DNA of 5,284 nucleotides from Planctomycetota bacterium (GTDB taxonomy: Bacteria > Planctomycetota > UBA1135 > GCA-002686595): assembly GCA_029212955.1 (NCBI GenBank), contig JARGOW010000308.1, forward strand, positions 1-5,284, given 5' to 3'. Within the stretch, counting starts at the first letter, position 1. The number at the start of each line of letters is the position of its first letter. This document shows, piece after piece, positions 1 through 5,284 of the stretch. Made by a program: the position numbers and the translations under genes. A model generated the notes under the pieces. The model saw only the letters and a program-made list of their open reading frames with translations. It was not told where the DNA came from and did no database searches.

Positions 1-47
1 CGGAGGTTTGGAGATCGGTCAAATCGTCGATCGCTGGGGCGGTGGGT

Positions 48-422
48 TCAGATCTTGGCCTGTTCCGCCTCCACCAGGCGCTGGCAATCTATGCAGCATC
101 GGGCGTGGGGAATGGCTGTGAGTCGGGTTCGGCGGATCCAATGATCACACTTCTGGCAGCGACCATAGCGCCCATCGGCAACCCGCTCCAGGGCTGCGAG
201 CACTTCCCGCAGGGTATTTTCGTCCCGTTCCATCAGATCGAAGGAAAACTCGACGGCCAGGACCTCTTCACCCACATCCTCGTTGCTGGAGTCCCGGGCC
301 CGGCGGCAGGCCTGTGCGGTCTCGCTCTCGAGCTCCTTGATATCGTCCGAAAGGTGCTGCAGGAGGTGCAACAGAAGCGCTTTGAACTTGGCCACATCGG
401 CTGGGGTCATTTTTTTGGTCAT
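48..422 (-). CDS. DksA/TraR-family C4 zinc-finger protein
   Basis: This encodes a 124-residue protein of the DksA/TraR family, whose members bind in the secondary channel of RNA polymerase and adjust transcription initiation, often together with (p)ppGpp. The N-terminal part (about residues 8-80) is charged and helical, with Leu-rich heptads consistent with the antiparallel coiled coil. The C-terminal part carries the family signature: YGRC (86-89), C92, a TRL-x-A-x-P run (99-105), then C110 and C113. These give a four-Cys zinc site with one extra Cys at 109. The start is well supported: an AGGGAG ribosome binding site lies 6 bases upstream of the ATG. The protein is shorter than E. coli DksA (151 aa) and closer to the short DksA-like proteins. 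The usual acidic D-x-x-D-x-A tip of DksA is not obvious; the tip region reads RDSSNEDVGEE (43-53). I therefore leave out a gene symbol. Family membership is confident, but action on RNA polymerase is inferred. Confidence 0.9.
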   Translation of the reverse strand: MTKKMTPADVAKFKALLLHLLQHLSDDIKELESETAQACRRARDSSNEDVGEEVLAVEFSFDLMERDENTLREVLAALERVADGRYGRCQKCDHWIRRTRLTAIPHARCCIDCQRLVEAEQAKI

Positions 423-428
423 GTCGAT

Positions 429-434
429 CTCCCT
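429..434 (-). promoter_or_regulatory. Ribosome binding site of the DksA-like gene
   Basis: On the minus strand this reads AGGGAG, 6 bases before the ATG at 422-420. It is a good Shine-Dalgarno match and fixes the start at M-T-K-K rather than at the second in-frame ATG four codons later. Confidence 0.7.
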
Positions 435-530
435 TTTTAGAGCCCTGGGGCTGGTTTGGTGGGCGCCTGCGCGCCCGAACGGGCCCCAATGTATTCCTTT
501 CGCCCGGCCCCTGTTTCCCGGCCTAGACCC

Positions 531-581
531 GGATCAAGGATTGGCTGGGGTCCAGGGACTTGCCATTCGCATCCTTGATCC
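531..581. repeat. 11-bp perfect inverted repeat in the divergent spacer
   Basis: GGATCAAGGAT (531-541) and ATCCTTGATCC (571-581) are exact reverse complements, separated by 29 bases. Inside them TGGC (542-545) can also pair with GCCA (562-565), leaving a 5-base bulge on the 3' side. The element lies between the divergent DksA-like and recombinase genes, 35 bases before the preferred recombinase ATG at 617. No T-run follows, so it is not a standard terminator. It could be an operator-like site or a hairpin in the recombinase leader. The alternative TTG start at 560 would fall inside the loop. Confidence 0.6.
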
Positions 582-589
582 ACAGCCTA

Positions 590-605
590 ATGGGAGCGAT
601 CCCAT
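590..605 (+). repeat. Short hairpin with GNRA-type loop before the recombinase start
   Basis: ATGGGA (590-595) pairs exactly with TCCCAT (600-605) around the four-base loop GCGA, which fits the stable GNRA tetraloop class if transcribed. It ends 11 bases before the ATG at 617, where a ribosome binding site would normally sit, and it includes the purine-rich GGGAG. It might influence initiation, but a 6-bp stem can also occur by chance. Confidence 0.4.
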
Positions 606-616
606 CGCCCTCCATC

Positions 617-1597
617 ATGACCTCCGGCTCCCCGCGATCCCGGCGCCGGCCCCGACCGGCCCCGTCCAACAAGCCCAAGCCAGCCCAGGACGAGGCTCTC
701 CCGCCCGACCTGGACCTGGCCAAGCGGGAGTTCCTATCCGCCATGCGGGTGGAGGCGGGCCTGTCGGCGCGAACCCTCGAAGCCTATGGCCGAGATTTGC
801 AACGCGGCCTGGGTTGGCTGGCGCGGGCTGGCCTCAAACGCCTGGCTGCGCTCCAACAGGAAGCGGTTCTCGACTACCTCAAGCACCGGCGGGACAAGGG
901 CATGTCCGAGGCCACCTTGGCCCGGGAACTGGTCAGCCTCCGCATGCTCCTGCGGTATGCCCAAAGCGAGGGCTGGATCGAACAGAGCCCCATCGCCTTG
1001 ATGCCCGCCCCGAAACGCCAGTCCCTGCTACCCAACGTGCTCAGTCCCGAAGAAGTGGAAAGGCTGCTCGAGGCTCCTGACCCCACCCAGTGGAGGGGTC
1101 AACGGGACAAAGCGCTCTTGGAAATCATCTATGCCACCGGGGCCCGGGTTTCCGAAGCGGTATCCCTAACCACCGACTCCCTGCAGCCCGAGCTCACCTC
1201 CTTGCGGCTCCACGGCAAGGGGGACAAAACGCGCATCGTTCCCCTTGGAGGCCCCGCTCGCCAGGCCCTCACCACCTGGCTGGAACAAGGCCGCAAGAAA
1301 CAGTTGGCCGGCCGACAGAGCCCCCACGTATTCATTGGCCGAACACAAAAGCCGCTCACCCGGGGAACCGCATGGCGCATCGTGCGCGCCGCCGCCCTCA
1401 CGGCTGGCCTCACCAACCACCTCTCCCCCCACACCCTGCGCCACTCCTTCGCCACCCACATGATCGAAAGTGGTGGTGACCTGCGATCGGTTCAGGAGAT
1501 GCTCGGCCACGCATCGATCCGCACCACCGAAGTCTACACCCACCTGGATTCCGAACACGTGCGCTCCATCCACCGACTGTACCACCCACGGGGTTGA
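617..1597 (+). CDS. xerD: Tyrosine recombinase, XerC/XerD family (XerD-like)
   Basis: This is a site-specific tyrosine recombinase of the Xer type, which acts with a partner at a dif site to resolve chromosome dimers at division. From the ATG at 617 it is 326 residues. The N-terminal SAM-like DNA-binding domain covers about residues 33-125 (FLSAMRVEAGLSARTLEAY). The catalytic domain covers about 140-326. All expected active-site residues are visible: R177 (in TGARVSEA), K201 (in HGKGDKT), H272 and R275 (in HTLRH), H298 (in LGHASIRTTE) and the nucleophile Y307 (in VYTHLD). The C-terminus, HRLYHPRG, is typical of Xer proteins and leans towards XerD, but XerC cannot be excluded without comparison. 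The first 32 residues are an Arg/Pro/Lys-rich extension (SPRSRRRPRPAP) that makes it longer than the usual ~300. The frame stays open upstream to a TTG at 560 (345 aa), with another ATG at 590; none of the three starts has a strong ribosome binding site. I chose 617 because the upstream residues have no family counterpart. No integrase-associated genes are nearby, which favours a housekeeping role. Confidence 0.9.
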   Translation: MTSGSPRSRRRPRPAPSNKPKPAQDEALPPDLDLAKREFLSAMRVEAGLSARTLEAYGRDLQRGLGWLARAGLKRLAALQQEAVLDYLKHRRDKGMSEATLARELVSLRMLLRYAQSEGWIEQSPIALMPAPKRQSLLPNVLSPEEVERLLEAPDPTQWRGQRDKALLEIIYATGARVSEAVSLTTDSLQPELTSLRLHGKGDKTRIVPLGGPARQALTTWLEQGRKKQLAGRQSPHVFIGRTQKPLTRGTAWRIVRAAALTAGLTNHLSPHTLRHSFATHMIESGGDLRSVQEMLGHASIRTTEVYTHLDSEHVRSIHRLYHPRG

Positions 1598-1799
1598 ACC
1601 GCTGCGTGGCGAAAGCACCTCGAGAGGCACGGTCCCCCATGCTCCACATCGCTGGAGATACACTAGAGCCCATCCCGATTGCAGTAGGATCTATGGAGCG
1701 TAAGAAACGCCTTCGACAGAACCTCTCCCCTGCTCCTCAGAGGGTCCAATGCCAACCAAGGGGACGTCCGCATGAGTAGCGTGATCCATCCCTTTCGAA
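1598..1799. other. Convergent intergenic spacer, no gene recognised
   Basis: These 202 bases separate the ends of the recombinase gene (plus) and uvrC (minus). I looked for a shared bidirectional terminator and found only weak pairings: CTCCA (1642-1646) with TGGAG (1653-1657), and CCTCT (1722-1726) with AGAGG (1739-1743). Neither has a T-run. A 28-codon open frame starting at 1693 is discussed in the findings. No tRNA or other RNA fold was recognised. Confidence 0.5.
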
Positions 1800-3635
1800 T
1801 CAGTCCTTGGCCAGGTGGTCGTGGATCTGCCTTGCCAATTCGGGACTGATTCCTTCAACGGTGGCGAGCTCTTCCACGCTGGCTTGCCCCACACCTTTTG
1901 CGGATCCGAAGTGCACCAGCAGGATCTTGCGGCGCTTTGCGCCCACCCCAGGGATCGAATCTAGCCGGCTTTTAATGCGGCCGCGTTCCTTGCGGTGATA
2001 GGTGATGGCGAAGCGATGGGCTTCGTCGCGGATGCGTTCGAGCAGGTGGCGAGAGGCCGAGTGTTTGGCGAGTTCGATGGCGCTCTTTGCTCCAGGTATG
2101 AACACACGCTCCTCGGTGGCGGGCATGGACTGGCCCTTCACGATGCGTTTGGGCCTGGCCTTGGCCAATCCTATCATCTGCACGCCCCAGGCGGCGGCTT
2201 CGCTACGTGCTTCGAGCGCCTTATCCAATTGGGCCTGGCCACCGTCGATCACGATCAGGTCGGGCAAATCGCCTTCCTTGACCCCGCGCTTTAGACTTCG
2301 CAAAACCACCTCATGCATGGAAGCGAAGTCGTCTTGCCCCACCACATCTCGAATCTTGAAGCGCCTGTAACCGCTGCGATCCTCGTGCCCCCGCCGAAAG
2401 CGCACTCGACTGGCCACCACGTGGGTGCCCTGAAGATTGGAAATGTCGAAGCAGTCCATGATCTCTGTGCCAGGCTCCAAGTCCAGGGTGTCTATCAATT
2501 GCTCCAGCGCTGCCTCGTCCCCGGATGCTTGGGTTTCGAAATTGGAAAGGGTGGCCCGGGCGTTCTCTCCCGCCAGATCCAGCATCCGGGTGCGCGCTCC
2601 GCTCTGTGGCACGATCCAAGCGCAATCCTGACCGAGGGTTTCCGAAAGCAACTCCTCCTCGGCAGGGTTCCAGGGCAAGATCAATTCGGCGGGCAGACTG
2701 CGGCGGCCCCCCCCGTAGAGGGAAGTGATGGCCGAGTGCAGCAGCTCCTGTTCGGGCAATTCGGTCTCGAATCGGTGTGAGCGGCTTTCCGAAAGCCTCC
2801 CGTCCCGGAAACTAAGCCGGTGGATCACCGCACGCTGGCCGCGACGGGCCACAGCCAAAACGTCCCGGTCGATGCCGTCCTTGGGGCAAACCGCCTGGTT
2901 CTCCACCGTCCGTCGCAGGGCCATCAAGCGGTCGCGCCACTGGGCTGCACGTTCAAACTCCAACGCATCGGAGGCCGATTGCATGCGCGCGGACAAATCC
3001 GATTCCAATTCCCGGATATCCCCGCCCAGGATCCCCATGGCACGCTCCACCAACTGGGAGTATTCCTCGGCATCGATTTTGTTGACGCATGGGGCGCTGC
3101 ACAAACCGATTTGATGCTTGATGCAGGGCCGCGAGCGGTGGTTCATCACCGAGTCGGGGCAATCGCGTAGGGGCACGACCCGATGGAGATCCTCGAGGGT
3201 CCGCCGGATGATACGCGAGGAGGCAAAGGGCCCAAAGTACCGGCTGCGGCCGGCGGGACGGTTTTCCTCAGGGCGGTGGGCTCGCACAAACTTGAAACGC
3301 GGAAAGTCCTCGTTTAAGTCGATGCGTAGCATCAGGAAGGACTTGTCGTCCTTGAGCCTAATATTGTGCTTGGGTTTGTACTGCTTGATCAGGCTGTCTT
3401 CGAGCAGCAAGGCTTCCGCCTCGGTGCGCGTGACGATGGTTTCCACCCGCTCCGCATCACGCTCCAGGAAAGCCACGTTCAGCCGCCCATCCGCCCCGGG
3501 GCGACGATAGGAGCGCAGCCGAGCCTTTAGATTGAGGGCCTTGCCGATGTACAAAACCTGATCGCTGCGATCCCGGAACAGATAGACCCCGGGCCGCTCG
3601 GGGACTTCATCCAGGGACCAGCGCACTTCGCTCAT
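1800..3635 (-). CDS. uvrC: UvrABC excinuclease subunit C
   Basis: UvrC makes both incisions around damaged DNA in nucleotide excision repair, after UvrA and UvrB locate the lesion. From the ATG at 3635 it is 611 residues, essentially the length of E. coli UvrC (610). The N-terminal GIY-YIG nuclease domain (about 12-95, 3' incision) shows GVY (16-18), YIG (29-31), R39 and a likely metal-binding E79 in LLLEDSLIK. A four-Cys set follows (C159, C171, C179, C183), matching the spacing reported for the UvrC iron-sulfur cluster. The UVR motif that contacts UvrB is near 190-250 (LEFERAAQWRDRL). The RNase H-like nuclease domain (5' incision) has D397 (CFDIS), D436 (QDDFASM), D464 (IDGG) and H540 (HRFAI). 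Tandem helix-hairpin-helix motifs close the protein (SIPGVGAKRRK, about 560-570, and the last ~30 residues). The frame is open up to 3839, but that would cross a terminator-like stem and overlap the next gene. The ATG at 3683 is possible but would add 16 unconserved residues. No clear ribosome binding site is visible. Confidence 0.97.
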   Translation of the reverse strand: MSEVRWSLDEVPERPGVYLFRDRSDQVLYIGKALNLKARLRSYRRPGADGRLNVAFLERDAERVETIVTRTEAEALLLEDSLIKQYKPKHNIRLKDDKSFLMLRIDLNEDFPRFKFVRAHRPEENRPAGRSRYFGPFASSRIIRRTLEDLHRVVPLRDCPDSVMNHRSRPCIKHQIGLCSAPCVNKIDAEEYSQLVERAMGILGGDIRELESDLSARMQSASDALEFERAAQWRDRLMALRRTVENQAVCPKDGIDRDVLAVARRGQRAVIHRLSFRDGRLSESRSHRFETELPEQELLHSAITSLYGGGRRSLPAELILPWNPAEEELLSETLGQDCAWIVPQSGARTRMLDLAGENARATLSNFETQASGDEAALEQLIDTLDLEPGTEIMDCFDISNLQGTHVVASRVRFRRGHEDRSGYRRFKIRDVVGQDDFASMHEVVLRSLKRGVKEGDLPDLIVIDGGQAQLDKALEARSEAAAWGVQMIGLAKARPKRIVKGQSMPATEERVFIPGAKSAIELAKHSASRHLLERIRDEAHRFAITYHRKERGRIKSRLDSIPGVGAKRRKILLVHFGSAKGVGQASVEELATVEGISPELARQIHDHLAKD

Positions 3636-3696
3636 GGACGCATGGTAGGACCCACCGCCTGCGCCTGCCAGCCCCGAATGCATCCCCACAATAGAA

Positions 3697-3727
3697 GGGA
3701 GCCAGCAGCGCGCGGCTACTGGCTCCC
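3697..3727 (-). terminator. Probable intrinsic terminator of the secreted-protein gene
   Basis: Bases 3697-3709 and 3715-3727 pair over 13 positions with one G-U wobble around a 5-base loop (GCGCG). Read on the minus strand, the stem is followed by TTCTATTG, a short, imperfect T-rich tail. It lies 39 bases past the stop codon of the secreted-protein gene and 61 bases before the uvrC start. It should therefore end the former's transcript and leave uvrC with its own promoter, which I could not locate. It also argues against uvrC starts upstream of 3697. Confidence 0.75.
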
Positions 3728-3766
3728 CGTTTGATCTTGGCCACGGCGAATCCGGGCCCAACTGCC

Positions 3767-5098
3767 CTACTGGCAGAATTGAACCGAAACCGCGTTGGTC
3801 GTGTTCGAAGTGTTGGAGGGATTCATGTCCCGGTGCCAAAGCTGGAAGTTCCAGACCGACCCCGCGCTAAACACCTGGCCCTGGGGAAGGTTGTTGAAGT
3901 CCACGCCCAGTGACATGGTGCCACCCATTCCCGAGTACAGAATCGAGGAATTGAAGCGGTACAAGGGCGCACCCACACACAGGATGCCCTGGCTGGGAGC
4001 CGGGAGCGCGAGGGACCCCTGAGCGGGAGACATCAGGTAGTAGCCGAACACGTTGAGCGGAAGATCCGTGGAATTCAGTGTCAGGTCCTGGAGACTCACA
4101 TCCGCGCTACCCATCACGTTGAGCTGTCCCACAAATCCGGTGGAGTTGGGCACGGCTGCGCAGTAGCTGGTAAAGCCGCAGTCGGGCATGCCCGTGGCAT
4201 TCAACTGCGTGTCGATGGTCATGTTCAAGTCCACCTGCTCGATGGAACCGCTGATAAGCAAATTGGCCGTCGAGCCGGGGGGCAGTATGGTAGGCGCCGG
4301 GAAGGGCAGATCTGAAATCACAGTGCCAGGCAAGGGGTCCAATGTGGTCTGCTGGATGGTTTGATTGAATGTGATGTTCAGCGTGGGAGACCCACCCGTG
4401 TTCATGAGCAAGGAACCCACCACGGGGAGGACCCCATCAAACGGGCCCACGGGCGTGGGAGTGCCCTGGAAATCCACCACCATGGAAAAGGTCACAGGCA
4501 CCAGGGCCGTCATGCCATAGCTACCCGCGCCGATGCCAGGAATCAGAATGCCGGGGACCGCGCCCCCAGACTGCTGCACTAGCAGGTCCGAAACGGACTG
4601 TCCAGCCAAAGGAAAGCTGACCGGGATTCCACCAAAGTAAAGGGAGTCAGGATTGACCGACCGGAAGGTGTTGAATAGCAAGTCCAGGGTCTGGGCGCTC
4701 GATGCGGAAGCCCCCCCCAAAAGATCCACGTCCAATTCATCCAAAGAAAAGGTAAGGCCCAACTCATCCACATCCAGATTGATGGAGCCCGTAGGCGTTC
4801 CCATGTGTATCAGGTCGCCACCCAATCCCAGGTCGATCGGGATATCATTGTTGCCGGAACCACCGAAGAGGCCAGGCAGGGTCTGGGTGCCCGTAGGATT
4901 GGTGATCGCGTCATAATCGCCCTTGAGCGAAGCGTCCATCGTCACACCGAAGGTGGCCTGCAGGGTGACCGAACTGGTGTTCTGGTCCAGGATGAAATCG
5001 AAGCTTTGGGCCTGCGCGCCAGTCGTTCCGATCGCGATGGCCGCAAGGAGTGATGCGCCACGCACAAATGCATTGGGGTAGGTTTTGGAGGATGCCAT
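3767..5098 (-). CDS. Exported protein of unknown function with planctomycete-type C-terminal module
   Basis: From the ATG at 5098 this is a 443-residue exported protein; I do not recognise a function. Residues 1-30 are a classic signal peptide: basic residues K5 and R13, a hydrophobic core (ASLLAAIAIG), and cleavage expected after AQA (28-30). The mature protein is rich in Gly, Ser, Thr, Asn, Leu and Asp, with alternating hydrophobic stretches that suggest beta structure. There is no further membrane segment, LPXTG motif or lipobox. The only Cys residues are C307, C313, C374 and C442, which could form disulfides outside the cytoplasm. Residues ~312-443 look like a separate module: YC, PNSTG (317-321), FGYYLMS (351-357), LCVGAPLYRF (373-382) and WNFQLWHRD (416-424). 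From memory, similar modules end many extracellular proteins in marine planctomycetes. The N-terminal domain (31-305) contains DYDAITNPTGTQTLPGLFGG (61-80), which I cannot assign. Length, start and export are well supported; role is unknown. The gene appears monocistronic, with its own ribosome binding site and terminator. Confidence 0.85.
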   Translation of the reverse strand: MASSKTYPNAFVRGASLLAAIAIGTTGAQAQSFDFILDQNTSSVTLQATFGVTMDASLKGDYDAITNPTGTQTLPGLFGGSGNNDIPIDLGLGGDLIHMGTPTGSINLDVDELGLTFSLDELDVDLLGGASASSAQTLDLLFNTFRSVNPDSLYFGGIPVSFPLAGQSVSDLLVQQSGGAVPGILIPGIGAGSYGMTALVPVTFSMVVDFQGTPTPVGPFDGVLPVVGSLLMNTGGSPTLNITFNQTIQQTTLDPLPGTVISDLPFPAPTILPPGSTANLLISGSIEQVDLNMTIDTQLNATGMPDCGFTSYCAAVPNSTGFVGQLNVMGSADVSLQDLTLNSTDLPLNVFGYYLMSPAQGSLALPAPSQGILCVGAPLYRFNSSILYSGMGGTMSLGVDFNNLPQGQVFSAGSVWNFQLWHRDMNPSNTSNTTNAVSVQFCQ

Positions 5099-5106
5099 GG
5101 CACAAA

Positions 5107-5111
5107 TCCTA
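5107..5111 (-). promoter_or_regulatory. Ribosome binding site of the secreted-protein gene
   Basis: On the minus strand this reads TAGGA, 8 bases before the ATG at 5098-5096. Together with the signal peptide that begins there, it settles the start. The same frame stays open to 5269, but the extra residues would place 57 charged, Pro/Gly-rich residues ahead of the signal peptide. Confidence 0.65.
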
Positions 5112-5284
5112 CCCGCCGGGCCCCTGCGCCGGCCGATCTTTTTGGCTTCGGACCCAGGGGGCACCCGAAAAGGCCCCCCGTCCCGAATCGAAACGCTGCT
5201 TCCAGAATCCACCGTGCCCCGAAGGGCCTGTGGAGCGGCTTCGAGGGAACCAATCGGTCCCCTGTCCACCCCGAGAAAACCGCT

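Noticed and set aside
1..47. Possible start of a gene downstream of the DksA-like gene (lspA is sometimes found there)
   Set aside because: No ATG or ribosome binding site is present on the minus strand in these 47 bases, and the stretch is too short to recognise any protein.
461..476. Hairpin GGGCGC-CTGC-GCGCCC in the divergent spacer
   Set aside because: A 6-bp all-GC stem with no T-run or conserved context is expected by chance in DNA this rich in G and C.
283..1080. Long plus-strand open frame of 265 codons overlapping the DksA-like gene and the recombinase gene
   Set aside because: It lies antisense to one well-supported gene and in a different frame of another, has a Pro/Arg-rich composition typical of GC-rich shadow frames, and shows no motif.
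617..1597. Recombinase as a mobile-element or integron integrase
   Set aside because: No attachment-site duplication, gene cassette, phage or transposition genes are present. Length and C-terminus fit a housekeeping Xer protein.
1166..1663. Minus-strand open frame of 165 codons across the recombinase gene
   Set aside because: It is antisense to the conserved catalytic domain, has no recognisable domain, and is explained by codon bias of the real gene.
3636..3839. N-terminal extension of uvrC to 679 residues
   Set aside because: It would cross the terminator-like stem at 3697-3727 and overlap the end of the secreted-protein gene. The conserved protein begins at 3635 with the expected length of 611.
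5157..5262. Stem-loops upstream of the secreted-protein gene (5157-5178 and 5245-5262)
   Set aside because: Stems of 6 and 7 bp, one with a wobble pair, lie in a G/C-run-rich region without T-tails. I cannot distinguish them from chance, and no riboswitch or promoter could be recognised in 5099-5284.

Overview
The window holds four protein-coding genes on high-GC DNA, with no RNA genes, insertion sequences, CRISPR arrays or phage genes that I can recognise. The organism is most likely a member of the Planctomycetota. The main clue is the secreted protein at 3767-5098. Its C-terminal ~130 residues match, from memory, a module I associate with many extracellular proteins of marine planctomycetes (a Cys/Asn-Pro-Asn-Ser-Thr-Gly start, an FGY-x-LMS stretch, an LC-x-G-x-P-x-YRF stretch, a WNFQLW-x-RD stretch). 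The other three genes are too widespread to place the organism.

Layout. Positions 48-422 (minus strand) encode a small DksA/TraR-type zinc-finger protein. A 194-base divergent spacer with two clear inverted repeats separates it from a plus-strand XerC/XerD-type tyrosine recombinase (about 617-1597). A convergent spacer of 202 bases (1598-1799) follows, with no convincing terminator. The minus-strand nucleotide excision repair nuclease gene uvrC comes next (1800-3635). A strong stem-loop at 3697-3727 lies between uvrC and the next minus-strand gene, and probably terminates that gene's transcript. The last gene (3767-5098) encodes a 443-residue exported protein with a clear signal peptide. The remaining 186 bases (5099-5284) are its upstream region.

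The genes do not form one system. The DksA-like protein would act on RNA polymerase, the recombinase on chromosome-dimer resolution, UvrC on DNA repair, and the last protein outside the cytoplasm. All three housekeeping proteins are full length, and the motifs expected of the recombinase and UvrC are intact. I found no evidence of a new multi-gene system. The least explained items are the secreted protein, the structured leader before the recombinase, and the unusual coiled-coil tip of the DksA-like protein.
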